NCBI GenBank assembly: GCA_949295085.1
Contig: CASFJS010000002.1
Location: 28,597-92,596 of the forward strand
DNA from: an uncultured Pseudomonadota bacterium
GTDB taxonomy: Bacteria; Pseudomonadota; Alphaproteobacteria; RF32; CAG-239
Length of the DNA: 64,000 nt
Direction of reading: 5' to 3'
Shown here: in pieces, positions 45,607-53,390 of the stretch
Layout of the letters: each line of letters starts with the position of its first letter
How positions within the stretch are numbered: the stretch's first letter is position 1
Program-made: the position numbers and the translations under genes
Notes under the pieces: model-generated
Seen by the model: the letters and a program-made list of their open reading frames with translations, nothing else
The model's database searches: none
What the model was told of the DNA's origin: nothing

Positions 45607-46047
45607 ATGATTACAGAAAACAGATGGAAACATATGTTGGGAGTAGCTCGTAAAGCTAAAGAATTTGCTCTAAAAATGCAACCTGACAACGAAAAATATG
45701 CTGAAGATATGTTTTTATTGGGGCTGCTCCACGATTTAGGATATGAATTTTCTGAAACAGGCCGCGGACATTCGGGTATCGGCGGTGAGATTTTAAAACG
45801 TTCAGGGTACAAATATTGGAATGAAGTAGCAAATCATGGTTATTCAAAAAATGCCGATACGACCGATGAATTGTTTATTTTGAATTGTGCAGATATGAGC
45901 GTCGCGGTAGGTGGTGCAAATTGCACGATGGCACAACGCCTTGAAGATATTGGCACCAGATATGGCATAGATTCTTCTGAGTATCGCAAAGCTGTTTTGG
46001 AGATAGAAAAATTACAATCTGATGCCAGATATTTGAAATTAAAATAA
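45607..46047 (+). CDS. HD-domain hydrolase
   Basis: A 146-residue HD-superfamily protein. LGLLHDLGYEF supplies the His-Asp pair near residue 37, with further ligands in RGHSGIGGEIL, VANHGY and LNCADMSV. Small HD proteins of this size are often nucleotide phosphohydrolases. AAGGAAA lies before the ATG at 45607. It is the only plus-strand gene in the right half of the island, convergent with the Fic cassette's repeat R3. Confidence 0.75.
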   Translation: MITENRWKHMLGVARKAKEFALKMQPDNEKYAEDMFLLGLLHDLGYEFSETGRGHSGIGGEILKRSGYKYWNEVANHGYSKNADTTDELFILNCADMSVAVGGANCTMAQRLEDIGTRYGIDSSEYRKAVLEIEKLQSDARYLKLK

Positions 46048-46119
46048 TTTTTCATTACTTAATATGCCGCCGGCAATATCAGAATATTTTTTTAATCGGC
46101 ATCTTCTTTTATTAAACCC

Positions 46120-46155
46120 TTAAACTCTTCATAATCCTTACCCTGATATTTGCCT
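46120..46155 (-). repeat. island repeat R3 (diverged)
   Basis: TTAAACTCTTCATAATCCTTA matches the start of R1 and R2, but the core reads CCCTGATATTTGC. The minus-strand frame gives KDYEEFK, then a stop near 46091. Confidence 0.55.
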
Positions 46156-46159
46156 AAAC

Positions 46160-46768
46160 TCACGGCAGTTTATGGATGTCGTATTCATCATAGCCTTCGT
46201 AATAATAGCTGACATCAATGCCTTTCATATAAACTTCCCGCTCGTTGATTCTATCAGTCAGGGCGTTTTTTAAGAGGTGTTTGATTTCAATGTCTTTAAC
46301 AGGACTTCTTTCCATAGCCGACAAATAGTCGGCTTTATCAATTTTATTCCAGTCGACAACTTTTTTAAGTTCTTTTTTGAAGATTAAATCCAACCAAATG
46401 CGGGTGGCGCGCCCGTTTCCTTCTCTAAAGGGGTGGGCGATGTTCATCTCTACGTATTTTTCGACTATTTCATCAAATGTTGATTGCGGCATTTTATCAA
46501 TAGCTTTAAGCGATTGTGCCAAATACATTACCGGTGCAAACCTAAAATTGCCTTTAGAAAGATTAACATCACGCATTTTGCCGGCAAAATCATAAATATC
46601 GTCAAACAAATACTTATGAATCTGTTTTAATCCGGCAAAAGTACCGACTTTTATCTGATTGATTTTACCACTGTCAAAAAGCTTTTTTGCCTTTTCTTTA
46701 CTGAGCTTTTCTTCAGCTTTATTTAATTCAATTTGACTGGTAATGTTCAATTTATTTTCCAAAACCAT
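46160..46768 (-). CDS. Fic-family adenylyltransferase with own inhibitory motif
   Basis: A 202-residue Fic protein that transfers AMP (or another nucleotide part) to target proteins. The catalytic motif HPFREGNGR is complete at residues 112-120 with catalytic His112. The C-terminus carries Ser187-x-x-x-Glu191-Gly192, matching the [S/T]xxxE[G/N] inhibitory helix in the position seen in class III Fic proteins, so activity should be self-restrained and no antitoxin gene is needed. The flap strand is near [19 protein letters not shown] precedes the ATG. Its upstream repeat is R4. The target is unknown; class III relatives modify gyrase or topoisomerase IV. Confidence 0.85.
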   Translation of the reverse strand: MVLENKLNITSQIELNKAEEKLSKEKAKKLFDSGKINQIKVGTFAGLKQIHKYLFDDIYDFAGKMRDVNLSKGNFRFAPVMYLAQSLKAIDKMPQSTFDEIVEKYVEMNIAHPFREGNGRATRIWLDLIFKKELKKVVDWNKIDKADYLSAMERSPVKDIEIKHLLKNALTDRINEREVYMKGIDVSYYYEGYDEYDIHKLP

Positions 46769-46881
46769 TATACCTCTCTTCCTTATGTTTTTATTCTAAA
46801 CATAAAAGACTAAAAAGCAATTAAGTTTTAATATTGAGCATGCGGAATTTTATATTCAACAATTCTGTTTTTTGCTAACAC

Positions 46882-46919
46882 CTTAAAATCATCATACTCA
46901 TTCGTCCGATAATTGCACG
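46882..46919 (-). repeat. island repeat R4
   Basis: CTTAAAATCATCATACTCATT then CGTCCGATAATTGCAC, a diverged copy of R1/R2. The minus-strand frame reads ACNYRTNEYDDFK and stops near 46829, about 60 bases before the Fic start. It marks the right end of the island. Confidence 0.7.
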
Positions 46920-47014
46920 CCAAGAGCCCTGCCCGCCCCTTTTCGCTTGCATTTTCCGCCGCAAGGTGCTATACAGCAACCATGCATGAGTATTATTAAC
47001 TAAAAATCCATATT

Positions 47015-47599
47015 ATGATTAAAGACATTTTTATTTTTCGCCACGGCGAAACAGACTTCAATCTGCGGCACATTTGTCAAGGCTGTATGATCGATCAGGA
47101 GTTGAATAGTACCGGCATTGCCCAGGCGGACGATTTGGGGCTCAGGCTTTCCGCAAACGTCGAGCTTGAAGCCATCTATACCTCGCCGCTCAAAAGAGCT
47201 TTCCAGACAGCGGCCATTGTCCGGAATTATTATCCGAATATTCCGCTTTACACCCTGCCGGAACTGCGCGAAGGCAACTTCGGCTTTGCCGAGGGAAGAA
47301 ATCTGGAAGATCTTGATCCGGAATTGTTGGCAGACTTTTTGAACCCGACACCGCAAACCTGGAAACGCAAATTTCCGGGGTTTGACAGCGAGAGCAAACA
47401 GCAAATTTTTGAACGCGCTTTCCGTGTCCTGCAAAAAATCGCCGGCGGATCAGAGACTTCGGTCGGTGTCAGCACTCATGCCGGCGTTATCAGTTCCCTG
47501 GTATGCGGGTTGCGCCTCAAAAACGTCAAAAACCACAACTGCTGTGTTGTACATCTGCGTTATGACACTTCTGCCGGAAAAGTCTTCCAGGTTGAGTAG
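47015..47599 (+). CDS. histidine phosphatase family protein
   Basis: A 194-residue phosphoglycerate-mutase-like phosphatase. The catalytic RHGE motif is at residues 9-12 (FRHGETDFN), followed by LNSTGIAQADDLG, YTSPLKRAFQTA, ELREGNFG and the second catalytic His in VGVSTHAGVISSL. Related to alpha-ribazole phosphatase and broad-specificity phosphatases; the substrate cannot be told. No clear ribosome-binding site. A terminator follows. Confidence 0.85.
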   Translation: MIKDIFIFRHGETDFNLRHICQGCMIDQELNSTGIAQADDLGLRLSANVELEAIYTSPLKRAFQTAAIVRNYYPNIPLYTLPELREGNFGFAEGRNLEDLDPELLADFLNPTPQTWKRKFPGFDSESKQQIFERAFRVLQKIAGGSETSVGVSTHAGVISSLVCGLRLKNVKNHNCCVVHLRYDTSAGKVFQVE

Positions 47600-47608
47600 A
47601 CGGCTCAC

Positions 47609-47642
47609 AAAAACACCGCTTTTTGAAAAGCGGTGTTTTTTC
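47609..47642 (+). terminator. terminator of the histidine phosphatase gene
   Basis: AAAACACCGCTTTT pairs with AAAAGCGGTGTTTT and six T follow. Confidence 0.88.
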
Positions 47643-47758
47643 GTGACCGTCATCCGTCCAAAATATAGAGTTTGCTTTAAGTTAATTATTTGCTTGACTT
47701 TTAGCGCCATTGTTCCATTATAAGCAACAAAAGCTCTGAACATAAAGGAGTCACACCA

Positions 47759-48190
47759 ATGAGTTACTCTATCGGTCAGGTTGCCAAAATGGTCGGCGTA
47801 ACGACACACACGTTGCGCTACTACGAAAAAGAAGGCTTGCTGCCGTTTGTGCACAAAAGCGGCTCGGGTCTGCGAGTCTTTACCGATAATGACCTCAACT
47901 GGCTGGCCATGATTGAATGCCTCAAAGAAACCGGTATGCCGCTTAAAGGCATCAAACAATACATCGATTGGTTCATTGAAGGTGACAGCACTTTGCAGCA
48001 ACGTCTCGACATGTTTCGTAACCAAAAACAAAAAGTTGAGGCGCAAATTGCCCTCTACCGCAAACATCTGGAAAAAATAAACTACAAAATTCAAATGTAT
48101 GAAGACGCCGTCAAAAAAGGTTCTTGGGACAAAATGCTGGAAGAACAACGCCTTGCCGAAGAAAAAGAACGCCGCTTCGGCAAAAAATAA
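47759..48190 (+). CDS. MerR-family transcriptional regulator
   Basis: A 143-residue MerR regulator: winged helix-turn-helix at residues 3-70 (YSIGQVAKMVGVTTHTLRYYEKEGLLPF), a coiled-coil dimer helix at about 78-120, and a basic tail. There are no Cys residues for metal binding in the C-terminal part, so it is more like the stress or ligand-free type (AdhR/TipA-like). It binds spaced promoters between -35 and -10. AAGGAG precedes the ATG; no obvious target gene is adjacent. Confidence 0.88.
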   Translation: MSYSIGQVAKMVGVTTHTLRYYEKEGLLPFVHKSGSGLRVFTDNDLNWLAMIECLKETGMPLKGIKQYIDWFIEGDSTLQQRLDMFRNQKQKVEAQIALYRKHLEKINYKIQMYEDAVKKGSWDKMLEEQRLAEEKERRFGKK

Positions 48191-48195
48191 AAAAA

Positions 48196-48290
48196 ACTGC
48201 TTTCCGCGGCGAAACCAGATACCGAAGCCATAGTCGAACTTCGGCAGCAAAAAACCGCCTAAACGGCGGTTTTAATGGTGCCGACAGAGA
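48196..48290. repeat. 95-bp direct repeat, copy 1
   Basis: Includes a terminator-like CCGCC/GGCGG hairpin, a CCGAAG/CTTCGG hairpin and, at 48276-48290, the last 15 bases of tRNA-Thr(TGT). Identical to copy 2 except for one AGC missing. Confidence 0.85.
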
Positions 48291-48367
48291 TTGCTAAGCA
48301 AAAACAACCGCTGCTCCGGTTGTTTTTGTCTGTAAAATCTTCGGAATATCTTGTTGAGCAAGGAAAG

Positions 48368-48465
48368 ACTGCTGCTTTCCGCGGCGAAACCAGATACCGA
48401 AGCCATAGTCGAACTTCGGCAGCAAAAAACCGCCTAAACGGCGGTTTTAATGGTGCCGACAGAGA
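48368..48465. repeat. 95-bp direct repeat, copy 2
   Basis: Runs into the intact tRNA-Thr(TGT). On the minus strand AACCGCC-GTTTA-GGCGGTT followed by six T acts as the tRNA terminator (48424-48448). Confidence 0.85.
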
Positions 48466-48526
48466 GACTTGAACTCCCGACCCACTGATTACAAATCAGT
48501 TGCTCTACCAACTGAGCTATGTCGGC
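48451..48526 (-). tRNA. tRNA-Thr(TGT)
   Basis: The minus strand gives a 76-nt cloverleaf with acceptor GCCGACA/TGTCGGC, anticodon loop TTTGTAA (anticodon TGT), T-arm GGGAG-TTCAAGT-CTCTC and encoded CCA. Confidence 0.96.
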
Positions 48527-48708
48527 ACACCGGAATTTTTTATAGCCGAGGGCTGTGATAAAGTCAATAAAAAACATTTCACTTCAAACTTTTTTTATTT
48601 ATCGGCGGATTGCCGGCGGATAAACCGAATATTTTGCTTGGTATTTAACCCTCACAAGATTAGACTTTTGACAGGCTGTTACTTTAACAATCAACAGAAA
48701 GGTTTATC

Positions 48709-50067
48709 ATGTCAACGAACAAATGGTTTGGCACCGATGGTGTCCGCGGCATTGCCAACGAATTTCCGATGACGGCAGATTTTGCCCTCAAACTCGGTTA
48801 CGCTGCGGCAGAACTTGTTTGCAACAATCACCGCAAAGTCGCTATTGCCAAAGACACACGTATCTCCGGTGATATGCTTGAGGCCGCTTTGACCGCCGGT
48901 TTTACGGCCAAGGGTATTGATGTCACCCTCCTTGGTATTATTCCGACCCCGGCCGTCACCACTTTTGTCGGCAACCTTGGCGTTGATATGGCCGTCATGA
49001 TCACCGCCTCACACAACCCGTATCATGACAACGGCATCAAGTTGATTGCCGCCGACGGCAACAAATTTGCCGATGAAACAACCGCCGCACTGGAAAATCT
49101 TATTGAGCAAAACAATTTCACTTTTGACAAAGAACGCCTCGGTCGCGTTACCAAAGACGACACCATCCGCGAACATTATAAGCAAATAGCCCTTAAGATG
49201 TTTGGTGCCGGTATGACACTCCGCGGCATGAAAATCGCCGTTGACTGTGCCAACGGCTGCTTTAGTGAAATTCTGCCCGATGTTTTGCGCCGCCTGGGTG
49301 CCGATGTTATTGCTCTCGGCATCGCGCCGGACGGCCTCAATATCAACCGTGACTGCGGCTCACAACATATTGCCCCTCTTTTAGATTTGGTTAAAAGCGA
49401 ACATGCCGATCTGGGTATTGCCGTCGATGGTGATGGCGACCGCATAAAAGTTTGCGACGAACAAGGCAAGCTGATAAAAAGCGACCAATTATTAGCTTTT
49501 TTGGCGCGCTATATGCAACAAACCGGTGAAAACCAATCGCAACCGATTGTATCGACCAAGCTTTCCAATACGGCGTTGGAGCGTTATGTTACCGAGACCC
49601 TCAAGCTGCCGTATTACATAACCCCCGTCGGCGAGCGCCATGTTATTTCCAAATTGCGCGAGGTTGGCGGCATTTGCGGCGGCGAAGAATCCGGCCATTT
49701 GGTATTGCTTAACTATGCCAAATCCGGCGATGCCATGATGACCGCTTTGAAAACATTGCAAGGCATTGCCGCCTGCGGTCAAAAGCCCTCCGCAATTTTT
49801 CCGCTTTTTGAGGAAGATTTTTTGTATTTTGAAAACTATAAGGCCGCCGATATGGCGCAAGTAAAATCTGTTGCCTCTGCTCCCGAGCTGCAACAACTGG
49901 CCGGTGAGCTCTCGGCTCTCTGGAACGGTCATGGCCGTGTGGTTATTCATCCCTCCGGAACCGAACCGAAAATCAGAATCTGGGTTTGCGGCGATAATGA
50001 GGCCAAAGTTCACGAAAGCGGCCAAAAATTATGGCAAACAATTGAAAAGTTGTGCCGAAGTGTATAA
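48709..50067 (+). CDS. glmM: phosphoglucosamine mutase
   Basis: A 452-residue hexosamine phosphate mutase making glucosamine-1-phosphate for UDP-GlcNAc. The phosphoserine Ser101 is in TASHNPYHDNGIKL, the metal loop DGDGDR is near residue 242, the sugar loop GGEESGH near 325, and RVVIHPSGTEPKIRIW closes it. AAAGG is seven bases before the ATG. In many bacteria it follows folP and ftsH; here it stands with small genes. Confidence 0.96.
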   Translation: MSTNKWFGTDGVRGIANEFPMTADFALKLGYAAAELVCNNHRKVAIAKDTRISGDMLEAALTAGFTAKGIDVTLLGIIPTPAVTTFVGNLGVDMAVMITASHNPYHDNGIKLIAADGNKFADETTAALENLIEQNNFTFDKERLGRVTKDDTIREHYKQIALKMFGAGMTLRGMKIAVDCANGCFSEILPDVLRRLGADVIALGIAPDGLNINRDCGSQHIAPLLDLVKSEHADLGIAVDGDGDRIKVCDEQGKLIKSDQLLAFLARYMQQTGENQSQPIVSTKLSNTALERYVTETLKLPYYITPVGERHVISKLREVGGICGGEESGHLVLLNYAKSGDAMMTALKTLQGIAACGQKPSAIFPLFEEDFLYFENYKAADMAQVKSVASAPELQQLAGELSALWNGHGRVVIHPSGTEPKIRIWVCGDNEAKVHESGQKLWQTIEKLCRSV

Positions 50068-50148
50068 ATCAGATTTTAACACTTTATTTACTTTTACGTT
50101 GTTATGCTTGCTAACAAACAGGGCACAACCTTTATAAGGAGCAAAACC

Positions 50149-50355
50149 ATGCGGCAAAAAATTGAACCGGCATTGTTGGATTGGAGCCGAAACAAAAACA
50201 TGCGTATTCAGGGACGGGGAATCGCCGCCTTAGTCGCTCAAAAAGCCAAGATTATCGAAAACACCAAAGCCGCCGGAACCACGCGTTGCGTCTGGCCGGA
50301 TAGTTCTGCCAACAGCGGGAGTCGCTACCTGAGCCGCCGCATTTGGATGAGCTAA
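50149..50355 (+). CDS. 68-residue basic protein of unknown function
   Basis: A short gene with a strong AAGGA ribosome-binding site eight bases before the ATG. The N-terminal part is helical (MRQKIEPALLDWSRNK, then GIAALVAQKAKIIENTKAAG); the C-terminal third is rich in Ser, Arg and Trp. It lies 81 bases after glmM and 16 before the next gene, so the three may be cotranscribed. No family recognised. Confidence 0.6.
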   Translation: MRQKIEPALLDWSRNKNMRIQGRGIAALVAQKAKIIENTKAAGTTRCVWPDSSANSGSRYLSRRIWMS

Positions 50356-50371
50356 AACAAAAGGTTTCCTG

Positions 50372-50692
50372 ATGTTTAGGGGAATAATCGCGCTTTTTAC
50401 TTCCGGGGTTATCTTAAACCCGTTGGTTTTGTTGGGTATTTTTTCCGGCTTCTACGCCATGATCAAGCTTGAGACCGGAACCATTATCGGCCTGTTCGGC
50501 GATATGCGTTTCTATGCTGTCATTGCCTGCATTGCCGCCGTTTACACACTCGTCTTTGCCAAAATTTATCAGGAAGGCGGCCTCAACGTCGACTGGCCGG
50601 CAACATCTGCGCGGATTCTGTGGAATTTCGTACGCTACTTTATTTCTTTTGTATTATCAATGTCTTTCATCATGATGATCAGTATTTTCTAA
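50372..50692 (+). CDS. small membrane protein of unknown function
   Basis: A 106-residue protein with three transmembrane helices (about 3-30, 45-63 and 80-104). AAAGG precedes the ATG. The stop interlocks with that of the convergent YjfB-like gene (CTAA). Family unknown. Confidence 0.65.
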   Translation: MFRGIIALFTSGVILNPLVLLGIFSGFYAMIKLETGTIIGLFGDMRFYAVIACIAAVYTLVFAKIYQEGGLNVDWPATSARILWNFVRYFISFVLSMSFIMMISIF

Positions 50693-50862
50693 ATACTCAC
50701 ATCAACACAAACACCCTTGTCTGCCGAGGCCGTCACGGTTCGATTCGTATCCAGCAAAACCTCTGCAACCTGCTGCTGCATTTCGGCATTTTGCCTGATA
50801 ATGTTCAGCTGTATCTGCTGCATAGCCAAAGCATACGACCCTAAAGCACCTATTTCAGACAT
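50689..50862 (-). CDS. YjfB-like putative motility protein
   Basis: A 57-residue protein starting MSEIGALGSYALAMQQIQLN. The pattern of an N-terminal short helix, LAMQQIQLNIIRQNAEMQQQVAEVLLD and a short tail matches the YjfB family, small proteins found with flagellar regulons. AGGAGG lies seven bases before the ATG at 50862, an excellent ribosome-binding site that decides the start. Role unknown. Confidence 0.7.
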   Translation of the reverse strand: MSEIGALGSYALAMQQIQLNIIRQNAEMQQQVAEVLLDTNRTVTASADKGVCVDVSI

Positions 50863-50988
50863 AACTTTTCTCCTCCTGACTCTATCAGAATAACACAAAA
50901 CATCTTAAGAATCACTAAATTTTTCAGCTATGGTTGGATTATTTTTTTAAGCTCTTATATCTAAAACAACTTTTTAAGGAGGATTCAA

Positions 50989-51453
50989 ATGCTGACCAGA
51001 CTTTTCGTGTCGGTTTTAAGCGGCATTATCATATTGAGTATTTCCGTCCGAGCCGAGGATCAAACAGAAGATACACCGACGGTCGTTTTCGGCGCTGCCG
51101 CCACACCGGACGGCGCACAAAACACCTTTTGGGTTGAGCAACCGACAGACGCCCCCAACCCTTTGGGCAACCCCATTGCCACACCCGATACACCGCCACG
51201 GGTTTTTGACACCGCAAACACCCCCGACACTTTACCTCACCAAACTGTTTTCGACTCAACGGCGCAACAAATACAACAAAACCAAGGCAGCCTGCCAGCG
51301 CAATCACAGGCATTGGGCAAAGACTTCCAAAACACTCTGCTTGAGGCCAACGGTCGCGTTTACGACATCCAGTCCTATCCGGAGCAGGATTTTGGCTTAA
51401 TGAACAACGCTGCCGACCCGCAAACGATTTACTCGCCGAATGTCAATGATTAA
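50989..51453 (+). CDS. secreted proline- and threonine-rich protein
   Basis: A 154-residue protein with a signal peptide (about 1-22, ending SVRAED) and a low-complexity mature part rich in Thr, Pro, Asp, Asn and Gln, including repeated motifs of the type TPDTPP / TPDTLP. It is probably disordered. AAGGAGG precedes the ATG. Its stop interlocks with that of the large Cys-rich gene facing it (TTAA). No family recognised. Confidence 0.65.
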   Translation: MLTRLFVSVLSGIIILSISVRAEDQTEDTPTVVFGAAATPDGAQNTFWVEQPTDAPNPLGNPIATPDTPPRVFDTANTPDTLPHQTVFDSTAQQIQQNQGSLPAQSQALGKDFQNTLLEANGRVYDIQSYPEQDFGLMNNAADPQTIYSPNVND

Positions 51454-53204
51454 TCAACACTTTCCTCGACCAAATCACAGTCCTGCTGTTGATAACTCAA
51501 CGAACGACACTGCCAGACATCTTCCATCCGGTTCGACGGCTCAATCATTATACTCTGCCCGTCGGTATCAACGGCCGTCCCAAGATGCCGAATATACTGA
51601 TCGTCACAATTAACTTTTCCGTTTTCCGCCAACGGATACTCCGTATTGTCATAAATACTGACCAATTTGGAATAGCTGTGCATATGAATACTGCTCAAAG
51701 TATTGGGAAGATCCGGATTATTGCTGGTTGAAATCAACTTAACATAAGGCGTATCCAAAACCGCCCGCTGTTTAATCACCACATTGGCTGTTTCGGCAAT
51801 CAAACCGCCGACAATTTTAGTCCGCGAATTACAACCGAAGACCATGCTTTCAGTGTCCGGCCCGTTGTTGGCATTATCCTTATATTTTAATATCCCTTTG
51901 ATAAACACCTCGGCATAAGATCCCGTCTTGACCGTTCCGTCCAGGTTCCCCTTAATCCCCAACGAGGAATCTTTGCCGACGACAACATTACCGCGAACAT
52001 TACCGGTCGTAATAAACTTGGCAGAATCGGCAATCCGAACATCTGCCTTGAGGTTGGCCACATTAACCAGACTGACGGTTCCGTTGATATTCATGGTCTT
52101 TGCCTCAAACGGAATATCGGCACTGTTTCCCTCAACGGTAATTCGTACATTATTCAATTTGCCGTTTATCGGCAACGTAACCGGCGTTTCAAAATTAACA
52201 ACAAAATTAACATTGCTTATTTCACGGTTAAAGATATTCGAATACATTGCCATTGACTCGTCATTAATAGTCAGTCTGACCTCCGGTCTGACATTTGAAA
52301 CACAAACCGGCGATATTTGTCCGTACAAAGACTGTATCTTATTCTTTGTCAAATCGAGCTCTGGATCCGCAATATCTTCGGCAATAATATCGGCATCGGA
52401 GAATGTTTCGATTGCCAGCTTACGACAATTAACCACGCATTTTTTCAAATTAGGCAGCTCGGGACAATCCTCCGCATCCTCGGTTGATTGACAGGACGAA
52501 AACATAAAGCCCTTTTCTTTACATACCATTTCCGGCGTTTTACAGGCCGTATACAAAACCTGCTCACCTTTCAAACATGATGGCGTTTGCGGTGAAAGCG
52601 GACCGTATTTGCACCCCATATAGCCATCACACGGCGCCTCAACAACATTGGTTTTAACAACGCCCGCACAAGTCACACAGGTTTCACCTTCGGCAACATA
52701 ACCCTCAGGAACATTATCCAACACATAAGCAAAATCCGGACAGTCATCACAGCACTGACCGTAATCCGAATCATACGGACATCTTTTTTCCGTTAACTGA
52801 CATTCGTCCTTTGACTTATAGCCGGCATCACGACAAGCTTTGTCAATATCTTCCTGACAAGCGCGATACATCGGATATTTATTATCGCACATCTTAACCG
52901 GATAAGTCGGCAACTGACAATCTGCCTCCAAAAACGCATAGTTATTATTGCGACACCACTGCTCCTGCGAGCAACTGCGATAATAAGAGTCATGATACGG
53001 GCAGCGGTCGGCCGGTGCCGTTTGGTTTGAGCAATTGGCATATGTAATTTTATATCCCTCGTCAATACACTTCTTTTCCGAGCGCGTTAACGAATGTTCG
53101 GTATATTTATTGGTAGCATATTCGGGAGCCACAGCGGCATTGCCGCCTGTTGCCCAAACAGACAACGACAAACAAATTAAAAACGATTTGGCAATATTGC
53201 GCAT
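51450..53204 (-). CDS. large cysteine-rich secreted protein with beta-helix-like C-terminal half
   Basis: A 584-residue exported protein. Signal peptide about residues 1-24. Residues 40-270 hold over thirty Cys in recurring units of the kind C-x3-GY...C...RCPY...Y..C, which suggests a chain of small disulfide-bonded modules. Residues 300-480 have no such units and instead show short regular strands with Gly/Asn turns (GKLNNVRITVEGNS, GNVRGNVVVGKDSSLGIKG) like a bactofilin or polymer-forming beta helix. The C-terminus regains a few Cys. It is likely a surface or matrix protein that needs oxidative folding in the periplasm. I recognise no named family. Confidence 0.7.
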   Translation of the reverse strand: MRNIAKSFLICLSLSVWATGGNAAVAPEYATNKYTEHSLTRSEKKCIDEGYKITYANCSNQTAPADRCPYHDSYYRSCSQEQWCRNNNYAFLEADCQLPTYPVKMCDNKYPMYRACQEDIDKACRDAGYKSKDECQLTEKRCPYDSDYGQCCDDCPDFAYVLDNVPEGYVAEGETCVTCAGVVKTNVVEAPCDGYMGCKYGPLSPQTPSCLKGEQVLYTACKTPEMVCKEKGFMFSSCQSTEDAEDCPELPNLKKCVVNCRKLAIETFSDADIIAEDIADPELDLTKNKIQSLYGQISPVCVSNVRPEVRLTINDESMAMYSNIFNREISNVNFVVNFETPVTLPINGKLNNVRITVEGNSADIPFEAKTMNINGTVSLVNVANLKADVRIADSAKFITTGNVRGNVVVGKDSSLGIKGNLDGTVKTGSYAEVFIKGILKYKDNANNGPDTESMVFGCNSRTKIVGGLIAETANVVIKQRAVLDTPYVKLISTSNNPDLPNTLSSIHMHSYSKLVSIYDNTEYPLAENGKVNCDDQYIRHLGTAVDTDGQSIMIEPSNRMEDVWQCRSLSYQQQDCDLVEESVD

Positions 53205-53285
53205 TTCTTTTTCTCGCAGAATAAAAAAACCCAAACATATTTATTATTCTAAAAAATCAGTATTAATATAGGGTTAAAATTTTTT

Positions 53286-53314
53286 TTGACAAAATATGCG
53301 TTTTTTGACTAGAT
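53286..53314 (+). promoter_or_regulatory. sigma70-type promoter of carD
   Basis: TTGACA at 53286-53291, 17-base spacer, CTAGAT at 53309-53314. It would give a leader of about 70 bases before carD. Confidence 0.5.
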
Positions 53315-53390
53315 TTAAACCCGATTTTGTGGTATGTTAGCACCCGTAAGGAAAAAATACAACCCATTAATTAACAACAGGCAGGGAGAT

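Larger units (their letters stand above)
48191..48708. other. intergenic region with a duplicated block and tRNA-Thr
   Basis: Contents: two copies of a 95-bp block (48196-48290 and 48368-48465), a 77-base insert between them with a hairpin (AAAACAACC/GGTTGTTTT), tRNA-Thr(TGT) on the minus strand, and the glmM upstream region from 48527 to 48708. No protein gene is seen. Confidence 0.7.

Noticed and set aside
41809..46768. A single multi-gene defence system (DinD, HNH, membrane protein, HD, Fic)
   Set aside because: Genes lie on both strands, are separated by repeats and large gaps, and no known defence set has this combination. Individual roles in defence remain possible.
41190..46919. Integron with attC sites
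   Set aside because: The repeats lack the attC R and L boxes (RYYYAAC/GTTRRRY) and palindromic structure, and there is no integrase gene in the window.
41190..46919. CRISPR array or Cas genes
   Set aside because: The repeats are few, diverged and more than 700 bases apart, and no Cas protein is encoded.
50104..50355. Longer start for the 68-residue gene
   Set aside because: The upstream ATG has no ribosome-binding site and the added residues overlap the region between glmM and the strong AAGGA signal.
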